DNA of 64,000 bases from Anaerosacchariphilus hominis (GTDB lineage Bacteria; Bacillota; Clostridia; Lachnospirales; Lachnospiraceae). The stretch covers positions 434,001-498,000 of the forward strand of contig NZ_JACOOR010000001.1 in assembly GCF_014290175.1 (NCBI RefSeq). The letters are read 5' to 3'. Both the position numbers and the translations under genes were made by a program. Below are positions 55,101 to 63,094 of this stretch, piece by piece. The notes under the pieces were generated by a model. It did not search any database. It was not told the origin of the DNA and saw only the letters and a list, made by a program, of their open reading frames with translations. Each line of letters starts with the position of its first letter. Position 1 is the stretch's first letter.

Positions 55101-58100
55101 CAGGATGCCGCCGTCCAGGTTCCAGCCCACGATGCCGCCCACGTCGCTGTTACCGGAAATGGTGCGTCCCTTTGCGGTGCTGCAGTTCTCTACCGTTCCG
55201 GTGGTATAGGTTTTTCCTTCATAGGTTCTGGTTCCATCGGCGCTGTGGATATTCAGGGCCGTGATACCGCCCAGATAGCTTAAAGAAGCACTTCCGAAGT
55301 TTCCGCTTAAGGTACAGTCATAGATATAGCCTGCGTTCAGGCCCACGATACCGCCGATCCCCACACTGCCGGACATGTTGCCCGTATTCGTGCAGTGGTC
55401 GATGATCTGATTTTCCAGATTCACACCGATGATACCGCCCACGAAATGCACCCGGGTCTTTCCTGCGTCCGCAGATAGGCTTCGTCCCACCTCGCTACTG
55501 GTCACAAAATCTCCCAGAGAAACGCCGTCGCCTTCTCCCACGCCGGAGGCCAGGGACAGATTCCCTGTATTCTTACAATTCTTCAAGATCAGATAGCTGT
55601 CCCTCTCACAATATCCCACCACGCCGCCTGCGTACCAGCCGGCTGCAATGGGGATATTATTTACGGCAGCGTCGTCCTTTCCTTTGATGGTCAGGCAATA
55701 TCCATTGGCGGAACGCAGGGTCTCCTTCGGTACATGGGTACCGTCCTGCAGATTGGGCATCAGAGTCTCCACAGCCTTGCCATTCAGCTGGGCTGCCGTA
55801 TAGGTTCTCTGATATCCGATGATACCGCCCACAAAGGCCCGGCCTGTGATAGAACCCAGGGAGTTATCCGAGCGGAATTTATCCATAATCCGATCTTTGG
55901 ACAGATCCACGATATTCGCGCCGATGAGGCCACCCACGCAGTAATTTCCTTCCACACTTTTGGGTTTTACGGTCAGCTCCTGCTCCAACACACTTTCCGA
56001 CGCGTTCAGGCCGAAGATACCACCTGCTCCATTGCCATAGGCGTAGATTTGGCCGCCGATAAGGGTATAATGCACGTCCAGTGTACCTTTCACATCGTTG
56101 AATCCGGCGATACCGCCCACATAGTCACCGCCCACCACGATACTGGATACGGATTTGACTGTGATGGCTTCGCTGTCTTTGGAAAACCGGATGGAACCGT
56201 TATTATAACCGGCGATGCCGCCCGCGTAGTCGCCGGTGGCTTTCCATTTTTTCACAATCATGTTGAAGACCGAGCTGTCATAATCGGACAGATAGCTGGT
56301 ACAGTCCTGAATCTCCGCTCCGTTCTCATTATAACCAACGATACCGCCTGCGTACTTCTCATAGCAGGCCGCCACGCCGTTATTGACGCAGTTTTTCAAC
56401 ACTACGCCACTATCATTTCTTCCGGTAATACCACCCACATAGCTCAGACCGATGATGTAGCTGGCATTGGTGGTAACAGATACGTTTTCGTCTGCGCGGA
56501 TAGATTCAGCGATGTCGCTGCCCAGGCCGCCTGCGATACCGCCCACATACTTTGCGCCCAGCACATAACCCCGTCGCCGGGTGGAACAGTTGTTGATCAC
56601 GGTGGCATCGCCGTAACCGATGATGCCGCCCACATAGCTGCCCTTCAGCAGGAACTTTTTGCTCTCATCATAGGAAAAGCTGCTGTCCCGGCCGGAGGCC
56701 GCCGTGGCTCCGTGGATAACGCTCTCATACCCGTAGCCCACAATGCCGCCAAAGTAATGTCCGGTCAGGGCGTCTGCGGCCGCATCCTCGGTACTGAGAA
56801 TCAGGCCGTCGTTGCTGCAGTCCAACACATCCGCCCGGTCCTGATAGCTGCCTGTAGTTCCGTTTCCTATGGTTCCCATAAGCCGTCCCACGATACCGCC
56901 CGTGAATACGCTGCCGGAGATATCCGCATGGTTCGCGCAGTCTTCCAGACGGCTCTTTTCCGCGACGCTGTTATTCAGCCAGACAAAGCCTGCGATACCG
57001 CCGATACCGTAATTGATCTTTTTCTGTGCCTTTTCATCCGATAGACTTCCTTTATCCGCAGGAAGCTCCACGCGCATGGTGCCATCCATGGTCAGATCCT
57101 GGAAAATCACTCCGTTCAGACCGGAGAAGCCGCTTCCCGCAGCTGTTCTATCTGCTATCACGCCTGTGATGCCGCCCACGGCCGCCCGGGAACCGGAGTC
57201 TCCCAGATCCACGTATACCGTTCCCTTATTCCCGGCATCTGCCGTTATAGTTTCTGTCTTTTTTGCGTCCACAGTGATCCCGGTCAGCTTACCTCTGCTG
57301 TAGCCGGACAGGATACCGATCCCTTTTAAACCGGTATAAGAATTCTCCTTATCGGTGATCAGCTCCAACGTCGGATCTTTCAAAGTCACATTTTCTACGC
57401 TTCCGTATATCTGACCGAAGAGACCCAGATAGGCAGCTTTGACTGCCCCTCCCGCTTGAAAGGCGTCTGCTTCCGCATCATTCAGGACGGACTTTCTGCC
57501 CAATTTCAGATTCGATACCAGGGTCTTGTCCCCATTTCCCGTAAGCTTTGCGTTCTTCTGCAGCTCCGGTACCGTGGGGAAGTCATTCACCGCATTGCCG
57601 TTATCGCACCAGGCAGGCAGCTGTATGCCTCCGCCTACGGAAGTCAGATCATAAAGACCAGTTCCCACGGAAGCCCAGTCCATATTCTTGGCTGTCAGAG
57701 TATAAGTATCCGCCTGACTGCCACTGCGGTAACGGATATTTGACAGATGACGGAAGGCGCTGATCTGCACGGCGGTTCCGCTGGTTTTGTCCCCGTAAAG
57801 GGTGTTCGCCGTATTGGAGGTAACGGGCTCGCTGTCCCGGTACTCCATATCTGTATGTACGGTTCCCGTTCCCGCGTAAGGAATTGCCTTAACTGTAGCG
57901 TAGATATTCTGCTCGTTCTGCAGAGCTGACGCTACGCCTGCCAGACGGAGAATGCTGGTGCTGCTGGTTCTGGCCAGATCCTCCCCACCCGCCTCCAGGG
58001 CAGCGCACAGCTTCGCAGACATCATGGCGTCCAGCACCAGGGAATACTTGCCCTCGGTGCAGGTCACCGGGAAGCTCCAGGAGCCCCTGCCGGTTCCGTC

Positions 58101-58925
58101 GGCTGCTTTCAGCTCCAGGCTGGCCAGCTCGGAGGAGCCGCCGCTTTTTCCGTCCCAGCCATCGGATCTCATATCAAAGGGCGATAAAACCAGACTGAAC
58201 AGCTGGGCAGAATCGCTGCTTTTATAGAATGCGATCTCGTAGCTTACGTCCAGGGCGCTGCCCGCATTGGAGGACCAGTTCAGGGACAGCTTCTCGCTGT
58301 TCAGAAGACTGATGGTCATGATCCGCAGCCGGACCGGATCCAGGTTCACCACATTCACCGTATCCTCCACAGAATAGTATCCCAGAAGCCGCTCTTTCCT
58401 GCTGTCGTAGCTCCGCTCCCGCATGGTCAGACAATGATCTGTGTCGGAGGCCTCATAAGTCAGGCCCTTACACCTGGTTCCGTAGAACGCCGAATAGACC
58501 TGGCCGGACTCCACATCGATCTCGATGGCAATGGCTCCGTTCAGGGTCTCCTTATCATAGGCTGAATCATCCAGCAGCTCCAGTACCGGATTTTTCTCTG
58601 CGCTTTCTGTTCCGTATGTGTTCGCGTCCATAGTAATGGCATAGATCCGGTTGTTCCGCTCCGGATCGTTAAAGACGCCGTCCGCCGGGATACCCTCGGC
58701 CTCCACTTTCTTTTTAAACGCGTCCCATTGCCCCGAGGAGCGGTACCAGGTCAGTCTGGATTCTGCCGCCAGATAAACCGTCCTCGCATTTGATTCGTTC
58801 TTCCGGAACTCCGCCATTCTCCAGTAGCGTAGAAACAGTGGAGTGGCTATGGCTGCGATGATCGCCATAATGACCAGAACCACCATCAGTTCCGTCAGAG
58901 TAAACCCTTTTTTTCTGTCTTTCAT
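49191..58925 (-). CDS. Giant prepilin-anchored adhesin with GLUG repeats and Fn3-like domains
   Basis: A 3,244-residue protein (roughly 350 kDa). The first 35 residues are a canonical prepilin: basic leader to Gly7, then FTLTELMVVLVIMAIIAAIA with Glu at +5. A pilin-like stem and head follow (about 40-250), then a linker. From about 580 to 2,080 there are some 38 repeats centred on GG-(I/V/F)-x-G, such as YAGGIVGYNENGAEIQDCTS, the GLUG pattern that builds a beta-solenoid. The last third (about 2,280-3,244) has several Fn3-like beta domains and no LPxTG motif, wall-binding module or second membrane helix. PilD processing should therefore make it a pilus-borne surface protein. It is first in the operon. 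The ligand is unknown; carbohydrate or mucin binding is a guess. Confidence 0.88.
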   Translation of the reverse strand: MKDRKKGFTLTELMVVLVIMAIIAAIATPLFLRYWRMAEFRKNESNARTVYLAAESRLTWYRSSGQWDAFKKKVEAEGIPADGVFNDPERNNRIYAITMDANTYGTESAEKNPVLELLDDSAYDKETLNGAIAIEIDVESGQVYSAFYGTRCKGLTYEASDTDHCLTMRERSYDSRKERLLGYYSVEDTVNVVNLDPVRLRIMTISLLNSEKLSLNWSSNAGSALDVSYEIAFYKSSDSAQLFSLVLSPFDMRSDGWDGKSGGSSELASLELKAADGTGRGSWSFPVTCTEGKYSLVLDAMMSAKLCAALEAGGEDLARTSSTSILRLAGVASALQNEQNIYATVKAIPYAGTGTVHTDMEYRDSEPVTSNTANTLYGDKTSGTAVQISAFRHLSNIRYRSGSQADTYTLTAKNMDWASVGTGLYDLTSVGGGIQLPAWCDNGNAVNDFPTVPELQKNAKLTGNGDKTLVSNLKLGRKSVLNDAEADAFQAGGAVKAAYLGLFGQIYGSVENVTLKDPTLELITDKENSYTGLKGIGILSGYSRGKLTGITVDAKKTETITADAGNKGTVYVDLGDSGSRAAVGGITGVIADRTAAGSGFSGLNGVIFQDLTMDGTMRVELPADKGSLSDEKAQKKINYGIGGIAGFVWLNNSVAEKSRLEDCANHADISGSVFTGGIVGRLMGTIGNGTTGSYQDRADVLDCSNDGLILSTEDAAADALTGHYFGGIVGYGYESVIHGATAASGRDSSFSYDESKKFLLKGSYVGGIIGYGDATVINNCSTRRRGYVLGAKYVGGIAGGLGSDIAESIRADENVSVTTNASYIIGLSYVGGITGRNDSGVVLKNCVNNGVAACYEKYAGGIVGYNENGAEIQDCTSYLSDYDSSVFNMIVKKWKATGDYAGGIAGYNNGSIRFSKDSEAITVKSVSSIVVGGDYVGGIAGFNDVKGTLDVHYTLIGGQIYAYGNGAGGIFGLNASESVLEQELTVKPKSVEGNYCVGGLIGANIVDLSKDRIMDKFRSDNSLGSITGRAFVGGIIGYQRTYTAAQLNGKAVETLMPNLQDGTHVPKETLRSANGYCLTIKGKDDAAVNNIPIAAGWYAGGVVGYCERDSYLILKNCKNTGNLSLASGVGEGDGVSLGDFVTSSEVGRSLSADAGKTRVHFVGGIIGVNLENQIIDHCTNTGNMSGSVGIGGIVGLNAGYIYDCTLSGNFGSASLSYLGGITALNIHSADGTRTYEGKTYTTGTVENCSTAKGRTISGNSDVGGIVGWNLDGGILKDNTSAANVTGRGDYVGGFAGRNRGLLQLKAAEAASDSKTVQSSQGQGIGGIVGINEASGAIRVTGTADANGELVVIGKGVTVTGRKNAGGIAGINLGTLGDSSGPALTSSAKLVRASKGMAGGVVGATSGNLINVVNRSELVTADEGTAGGITAVNTTGKTVSSCKNYGPVRSSNGYAGGIVADNKGTVADCTVAGTGSGANVTRTEIYSRGVDSIGAICALNSGTVKNSVPGSAVVLRGSAAIYGGVVGTNTGTVTDTTMAQMPEINSTSGNVTAGGAVGQNEGTVNHVKTEGISFADFQNYRYLGGIVGTNGLTKGGENGALVQNCVFSGTIREKSGAAGNSYGGIAGINGGRLESNSVGKLTLDVQGVYTATSTSTTAEKESLSSYAGGITGKNEQYGIIRSCTLENRADSSLTAAYGMLGGVTGFNKGAIELSGSSVTPDVMTDDVLNQSKTARERLSLLDQKARAQGLYGDQNEDWVNWTNNAQVENLTYHKSNKKVSADRMNIRMTTNGNLGGIAAYNATTGSLQKCVSGNWFLVNKSNTLGVGTGGIIGMNESEKNLGYLVNGAFVGRQLTNADTNRFAGGIIGNQNNTTTGGWTISYSVNYGTVYCYRTHYSGGIMGQWTGTGGTIENCRNYGTLQTSHQAAWVGASGGIVAQLYHAYKDNEYNIIGCGNYGSIYKKKASSDDSGANDSAGILGNITNYEMAAGKTGDPYTVQILDCFNGPGVEIYSSSMASGIFGFLSCDNVAGKANNVAVPQIRRSTETTTIRIERCRNFAHVLKGNNYYGGIFGDRYGGWSDHTIVKDNVSVNPTKDYHKENGDGRYPTYARGIGNQGGVGDIPAEDRKNNYYVDYDWGYSDVVISEDAPSGSSSAGNGYYEQDIQGKYTHNLFFMKDQTKGVRTFLASIVPRNSNGMTTVYGNSDYIDKYGNIRDGSGNKKGEVLYYVDAKTYSRSDLSSLITADPENPVFVNARTGYYRLEGIVDNKILAPASATAKVEDGKVTMDITPAALPGSTSGEQSDPFLYRVRVTADGQSKIYNLYTENGSFELPAEASGEVTTIEVQAVSMYEEVGESDWITAKTYEISEILPEPEVRVELVPNGDAGSSGRYHAYRFKLENLEEYNRQQNGAYLYADWQVIIKVNGKTITLNRNTPEADTTMESDGGYVFQMTAQASDPKGKLTASGTISTPVALPWYRPAMTLSYMDEYNPVLTKNITVTGTTQEDMTITVELDATGQKGVDTPPVYRIEILGDWTDQDGNQTTDAVLASRNLLTVSAGKATATFTNLPEYISRAENMRVRIWYAMSGLGPVYAYTEDVPEAEANVKELTDVITETQDDGSEAETETWKYLSSTTLKNTGNYFSWNGQGQYFCTSDQLWTWLDAPELEGVNQTLEPQYGENGELKYTFRWMGSAAADYQVSLAGIDGDGREVVISSTQTISGNSWTVDGADWNYTQVRLKVTQVGGTTGTGTLRIGRASTGTYKVKPRLESPAQPGVQIVNENELIYKLSWLPITSEEGCTGYQLYIRTRDTDGNLSAAALLGTEAGIGEKTEAGTYEVTRNLEDYAGQTVVIYLVAKADVNGDYLDSLSGITNEVEISNRLKAPNIDWAKSWEYTRDNPTRAEDFRNTDDGANGLEITATAQDDTSMPPGGSAYLLRAHIYNSEAEAANPDATPLAIYPASYEADGTPVQMEQTADPKVYDYALADLPLKYAGKWIVFYARISSGGGNVSSAWSQAGTPFRLPYVKLDTPELNGQSTQTTEVSVNITDKPGLPDTVETWNTERNVLKWTGVDSADLYRLALKGFNTDLAGDYRIQETEEVAEDGTAQQTIVVLHRMVETDDDGNETETWIELEKKAADDGSLHFTLTGYETTVTGSYTSTNGTGNYSMDLSAELTAVRDADTESWSYELKLPDAVRVTAKDGSAVEAVRLTKKVTLQADVRDNLEEPLSEAYVESEQAEISFQQE

Positions 58926-59017
58926 ATATTTATCACCTGTGACTCGGATGTTTTCTTCCCCTCAGTTGCTTTTTCCGTCATTTTTCTGCTAATAATGCCA
59001 GAATAGCATACAGAATA

Positions 59018-59046
59018 ATATTTACACATTTTTTTGAAAATTGCAA
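59018..59046 (-). promoter_or_regulatory. Promoter candidate of the pilus operon (near)
   Basis: TTGCAA, a 17-base spacer and AAATAT on the minus strand, about 95 bases before the giant prepilin gene. Confidence 0.4.
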
Positions 59047-59103
59047 TATTTTCTATACCGGAAATCTTTCCTCTTTGATTTTGGTGATTTTTGTTTTTTT
59101 GAA

Positions 59104-59131
59104 ATTATACATTAATTTTTTCGGTTCTTAA
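59104..59131 (-). promoter_or_regulatory. Promoter candidate of the pilus operon (far)
   Basis: TTAAGA, a 16-base spacer and TATAAT on the minus strand. The leader from here would be about 170 bases and very A-rich; I see no riboswitch in it, in particular no c-di-GMP aptamer. Confidence 0.4.
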
Positions 59132-59238
59132 TTTCTATTTCCGAAATAATTTCTCGCATTCCAGAGGTATCTATGATAAAATAAAAATAATTGCGGCACA
59201 CGGTTGCCGTCATTTTATTTGTGAGGAGATTTTGTGTT

Positions 59239-60618
59239 ATGCTGCAAACCATCGAACGTATTAACAGCGCTGTGAACGGCTTTGTCTGGGGTATCCCGGC
59301 CATGGTCTGTATCATCGGCGTCGGTCTGTATCTGAGCTTCCGTACCCGTTTTATTCAGTTCCGGAAGTTCGGCTATACCTTTAAGGTTACCCTGGGTAAG
59401 CTTTTCCATAAAAAAGGAGCCTCCGACGGCGCGGTTACTCCTTTCCAGGCGGTCTGTACGGCCCTGGCCTCCACCGTGGGCACAGGCAATATCGCAGGTG
59501 TGGCCGGAGCCATCGCCCTGGGCGGCCCGGGTGCTGTTTTCTGGATGTGGTGCTCCGCCCTGCTGGGTATGTGTACCAAGTTTTCCGAGGTGACCCTGGC
59601 GGTTCATTTCCGGGAGAAGAATGAGAAAGGCGACTGGGTCGGCGGTCCCATGTACTATATTAAAAATGGTCTGGGCCCCAGGTTCAAGTGGCTGGCCTGC
59701 ATCTACGCGATCCTGGGCGTGCTGACCGTCTTCGGTACCGGCAACGCCACTCAGGTCAATACGATTACTACTGCCATCGACACAGCGGTGCTCAGTTATG
59801 TTTCCGCTTCGGATGGATTTATTCAGACCATGAATCTGATCATCGGTATCGTCATCGCAGTCCTGGTGGCAATGATTCTGCTGGGCGGTATCAAACGCAT
59901 CGGTCAGGTAACCGAGCGGCTGGTTCCCTTTATGGCCCTGTTCTATATTATTCTGGCCATGGGCGTTATCAGCCTGAATATCCGGCATGTACCTGCGGTC
60001 CTTGCTTCGATTTTTGAGGGTGCCTTTACTCCCTCCGCCGTCACTGGCGGCGCGGTGGGTACGTTCTTCCTGAGTATGAAGAACGGTGTGTCACGCGGTA
60101 TCTTCTCCAATGAGGCCGGCCTCGGTACCGGTTCCATTGCCCATGCGGCGGCGGACACCAGCGTGGCTGTGGATCAGGGGTACTTCGGTATCTTTGAGGT
60201 ATTCATGGACACGATTCTCATCTGTACTATGACGGCTCTGGTTATTCTCTGCAGCGGCGTGCCCATCGGCTTCGGCGCGGCGGCAGGCGCGGAGCTGACC
60301 ATCAGCGGTTTTACCTCCACTTATGGAAGCTGGGTATCCATCTTTACCGCGGTGGCTCTGTGCTGCTTTGCTCTCTCTACCATCATCGGATGGGGACTGT
60401 ATGGCACCCGCTGTATTGAATTCCTGTTTGGCTCCAAAGTAAATAAGCCTTTTATGGTGGTTTATTCAGCTGTGGCGATTCTGGGCGCTACGGTGGACCT
60501 GGGTCTGCTGTGGGGTGTGGCGGATACCTTTAACGGGTTGATGTCTATCCCGAACCTGATTGCCCTGTTCCTGCTCGGCGGCACCATGGTAAAGCTGGTG
60601 CGGACGCATACGGTGTAA
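59239..60618 (+). CDS. AGCS-family alanine/glycine:cation symporter
   Basis: A 459-residue polytopic transporter. The signature TALASTVGTGNIAGVAGAIA and the later SNEAGLGTGSIAHAAADT define the AGCS family, which imports alanine or glycine with Na+. About ten to eleven hydrophobic helices are visible. The start is the MLQTIERI Met, preceded by GAGGAG; an upstream ATG 16 codons earlier lies in the promoter region. A TATGAT box about 60 bases upstream may be its promoter. It is transcribed alone. A Na+-coupled importer fits the Na+-type ATP synthase. Confidence 0.93.
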   Translation: MLQTIERINSAVNGFVWGIPAMVCIIGVGLYLSFRTRFIQFRKFGYTFKVTLGKLFHKKGASDGAVTPFQAVCTALASTVGTGNIAGVAGAIALGGPGAVFWMWCSALLGMCTKFSEVTLAVHFREKNEKGDWVGGPMYYIKNGLGPRFKWLACIYAILGVLTVFGTGNATQVNTITTAIDTAVLSYVSASDGFIQTMNLIIGIVIAVLVAMILLGGIKRIGQVTERLVPFMALFYIILAMGVISLNIRHVPAVLASIFEGAFTPSAVTGGAVGTFFLSMKNGVSRGIFSNEAGLGTGSIAHAAADTSVAVDQGYFGIFEVFMDTILICTMTALVILCSGVPIGFGAAAGAELTISGFTSTYGSWVSIFTAVALCCFALSTIIGWGLYGTRCIEFLFGSKVNKPFMVVYSAVAILGATVDLGLLWGVADTFNGLMSIPNLIALFLLGGTMVKLVRTHTV

Positions 60619-60632
60619 ATCGCAAAACGTAC

Positions 60633-60651
60633 GGCCCCGGGTTTCCGGGGC
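60633..60651. terminator. Convergent hairpin terminator
   Basis: GCCCCGG pairs with CCGGGGC over a GTTT loop; GTTTT follows on the plus strand and CGTACGTTTT on the minus strand. It separates the symporter gene from the LarC-like gene. Confidence 0.6.
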
Positions 60652-60669
60652 TGTTTTGATGGCTCTTTC

Positions 60670-61488
60670 CTAAGCGAATCCGTCTGATACTTTCTCGGCT
60701 TCCGTTTTCGCCTCCTCATAGACTTCCCGATAGGATCGCCCCGTTTCCCGGGCGATCTTTTTTATATCTTCGTATTCGGGGTAACGTTTTTCGGTGGCGC
60801 CGTCTGGAAGCTGGCAGGCTTTGATGCGGACGGTGCCGTCGGGGAGCTCTACTTCAAAAAAGCGCCGCTTCAGGGCCTCCCGCTCCACCCGGTAGCGGCG
60901 GATGCCGATGGTGGTGGTCTCCCGGAAGAGGATTTCATCGATAGCGCGGATCCGATCCTCGGTGCAGAGAACAGACAGCTTATAGGCAGGGCGGTTTTTC
61001 TTCATGAAGATGGGGGTAAAAAAAGCGTCCCGGGCTCCGGCGTCAAAGAGAAGCTCAAGGGTGTAGCCCATGATCTCGCCGGAGCAATCGTCAATGTTGC
61101 TCTCCAGCATCCAGAGGTCGCTGCCCTGTTCCTCTTCAATGAGCATGGCCCGGAGAGTTCTGATGGCGCGGGTGCCGTTTGATAGGTTCACATAGCTTTT
61201 TCCCAAGCCGACCTTTTTCACGATAAACCGCTCCGGCCGCTCTCCGCAGGAGCGGGCTGCGATTGCCAGACCTGCGGCGTCAGTAGGACCTTTATCGGAC
61301 CAAACTGGAGAAGCTGTGATTTTTTCTATCTGTAATGTTTCCATGAGGCTGTCTATCTGTGTAAGAATCTCTCCCTGCATGGATCCTTCTTCTGCTTCCA
61401 CGCCGCCCGCCAGCTCTTTCAGCGCCTCCAGCACCATTTTCCCGGTGATTCCCTCGTAGCATTCCAGATATAATGTATTCTTACTCAT
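60670..61488 (-). CDS. Short LarC-like nickel-insertion protein
   Basis: A 272-residue protein of the LarC (DUF111) family. LarC inserts nickel into the pincer cofactor of lactate racemase. The C-terminal LarC2-type half is recognisable: ESNIDDCSGEIMGYTLELLF, then GARDAFFTPIFMKKNRPAYK and LFRETTTIGIRRYRVERE. The N-terminus TLYLECYEGITGKMVLEALK resembles the start of LarC1, but the usual Gly-Asp-Met reads Gly-Lys-Met and the His-rich HEVGAxDS block is missing. It is thus about 130 residues shorter than full LarC. GAGGAG lies 7 bases before the ATG, which overlaps the lysR stop by 8 bases. No larA, larB or larE is in view. Confidence 0.75.
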   Translation of the reverse strand: MSKNTLYLECYEGITGKMVLEALKELAGGVEAEEGSMQGEILTQIDSLMETLQIEKITASPVWSDKGPTDAAGLAIAARSCGERPERFIVKKVGLGKSYVNLSNGTRAIRTLRAMLIEEEQGSDLWMLESNIDDCSGEIMGYTLELLFDAGARDAFFTPIFMKKNRPAYKLSVLCTEDRIRAIDEILFRETTTIGIRRYRVEREALKRRFFEVELPDGTVRIKACQLPDGATEKRYPEYEDIKKIARETGRSYREVYEEAKTEAEKVSDGFA

Positions 61489-62371
61489 GGCCGATCTCCT
61501 CTCCGTATTGTTTACATAACTCAATAAAAGTGTTCATATTACCGGTCAGGTATTTGCTTCTGTGATATACGATATTCAGATTCCGTTCCAATGGCTCTGT
61601 CAACTGCAACTGCAGGACACGTCCTTCCTGAATATCCTTTTTTACCAGCAGATAAGGAAGCACTGCCACGCCGATTCGTCTGGCCACCGCGCTGACGATG
61701 GCCCGGGTACTGGCACTCTCCATCATAGGATGTACGTTCAGCTGCTTCATTTCAAAACAGCCGTCCAAAATTTCCCGGCCTGCGCTTCCTCTCTCACGCA
61801 TCAAAAACGGATATTCCGCCAACTGTTCCAGGCTTACGGATTTTTCAAATTCCAGCGGATGACCCGGAGGAATGATTGCACAAAGGTTATCCCGCATAAA
61901 TGGAACTGTGCAGAGATCACGATGGGGAATCTGATTCTCGATCAATCCGATATCGACACCATTCTCCAGTACCTTCTGCTGAATTACATCAGATTTATTA
62001 ATTGCGACTTCTATTCGCACCTCTGGCGCCTGTACACGAAGCTGCTGAAGCAAATCCGGAAGAATCTGTGTTCCGATGGTAATACTGGCTCCGATCCGTA
62101 CGTTCCCGACAGCGTCCCAGTTTTTGACGCGCTGCTCCATTTCGTCAAACAAAGAAACGATATGCAGCGCATAGCCGAAGAACTCCTTTCCGCCTTCCGT
62201 CGGCAGAATCCTGCGTCCCATGCGCTCAAACAACCGGATTCCATAGTATTCTTCCAGCTCCTTAATGGCCAGACTTACAGACGGCTGCGCCAGGTGAAGC
62301 TCTTCCGCTGCCCTGGTCACATTACAATGCCTGTAGACTGCTACATAAATTTTCATATGTCTCAGTGTCAT
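61481..62371 (-). CDS. LysR-family transcriptional regulator
   Basis: A 296-residue regulator with the N-terminal winged helix (LRHMKIYVAVYRHCNVTRAA, then LHLAQPSVSLAIKELEEYYG) and a periplasmic-binding-like effector domain (about 90-290). CysL/CysB-type members share this form. It is divergent from the chromate-transporter pair and cotranslated with the LarC-like gene, so it probably controls one or both. The effector is unknown. Confidence 0.9.
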   Translation of the reverse strand: MTLRHMKIYVAVYRHCNVTRAAEELHLAQPSVSLAIKELEEYYGIRLFERMGRRILPTEGGKEFFGYALHIVSLFDEMEQRVKNWDAVGNVRIGASITIGTQILPDLLQQLRVQAPEVRIEVAINKSDVIQQKVLENGVDIGLIENQIPHRDLCTVPFMRDNLCAIIPPGHPLEFEKSVSLEQLAEYPFLMRERGSAGREILDGCFEMKQLNVHPMMESASTRAIVSAVARRIGVAVLPYLLVKKDIQEGRVLQLQLTEPLERNLNIVYHRSKYLTGNMNTFIELCKQYGEEIGHE

Positions 62372-62412
62372 CCTGATTCCCTTATTTCCTTTATAATATT
62401 TTTATTATGATA

Positions 62413-62425
62413 ATTATAAAATAAT
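62413..62425. promoter_or_regulatory. Possible LysR site
   Basis: ATTATAAAATAAT has 5-base arms (ATTAT/ATAAT) and lies in the divergent spacer just upstream of the -35 box of the transporter operon, where LysR activators bind. The region is AT-rich, so chance is possible. Confidence 0.3.
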
Positions 62426-62430
62426 ACTAT

Positions 62431-62459
62431 TTTACATATGCGTCAACATTTCATATACT
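62431..62459 (+). promoter_or_regulatory. Promoter of the chromate-transporter operon
   Basis: TTTACA, a 17-base spacer and TATACT. Confidence 0.7.
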
Positions 62460-62524
62460 GTTTTTCGGAATAAATAACAGGACTTATCATGAAACGATTG
62501 GCAGAAATAAGGGAGGAAAACTGC

Positions 62525-63094
62525 ATGCCCGAGAAAAAAAATATTTTACTGAAACTATTTATCTCGACCCTATATCTCAGTGCCTTTACCTTCGGCGGCG
62601 GATATGTAATTGTGACACTTATGAAGAAAAAATTTGTGGACGGCTATCATTGGATTGAAGAGGATGAAATGCTTGACCTGGTAGCAATTGCCCAGTCCTC
62701 ACCTGGCGCTATTGCAGTCAATGGCGCAATTGTGATAGGATATAAGCTGGCTGGCCTGGCCGGAGCCTTGGTTTCTATTCTGGGAACTATTCTTCCGCCT
62801 TTTGTGATTTTATCTGTCGTCTCCGCCTTCTATACCACATTCCGCGACAGCTTTCTTGTGAGCCAGATGCTGGAAGGTATGCAGGCCGGCGTCGGCGCAG
62901 TCATTGCCGCTGTTGTATACGAAATGGCCGACGGTGTGCTCCACAGTCACAGTCTTCTCTCCAACTGTGTTATGCTGGCTGCTTTTCTGGCTTCCTGCAT
63001 CCTTCAGATCAATGTAATCTACATCATTCTGGCCTGTGGTCTGCTTGGAATTACGAAAGCTTTCTATCGGAAAAGGAGGACTTCTGCGGCATGA
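62525..63094 (+). CDS. Chromate transporter (ChrA-like) half protein 1
   Basis: A 189-residue membrane protein of the short-chain CHR family. FTFGGGYVIVTLMKKKFVDG and AIAQSSPGAIAVNGAIVIGY are the two family motifs. Short CHR proteins work as pairs encoded by adjacent genes, as here. GGAGG lies 8 bases before the chosen ATG; an ATG 12 codons earlier lacks a site. Substrate: chromate is known for a few members; anions such as sulfate are possible. Confidence 0.88.
   Translation: MPEKKNILLKLFISTLYLSAFTFGGGYVIVTLMKKKFVDGYHWIEEDEMLDLVAIAQSSPGAIAVNGAIVIGYKLAGLAGALVSILGTILPPFVILSVVSAFYTTFRDSFLVSQMLEGMQAGVGAVIAAVVYEMADGVLHSHSLLSNCVMLAAFLASCILQINVIYIILACGLLGITKAFYRKRRTSAA

Noticed and set aside
53100..58000. 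DNA tandem repeats in the giant prepilin gene.
   Set aside because: The repetition is at protein level (GG-I-x-G motifs); by eye the DNA copies are diverged, so recent tandem duplication or assembly collapse is not indicated.
58926..59238. A c-di-GMP riboswitch before the pilus operon, as found in some Clostridia.
   Set aside because: The spacer is very AT-rich and shows neither the GEMM-I nor the type II conserved elements.
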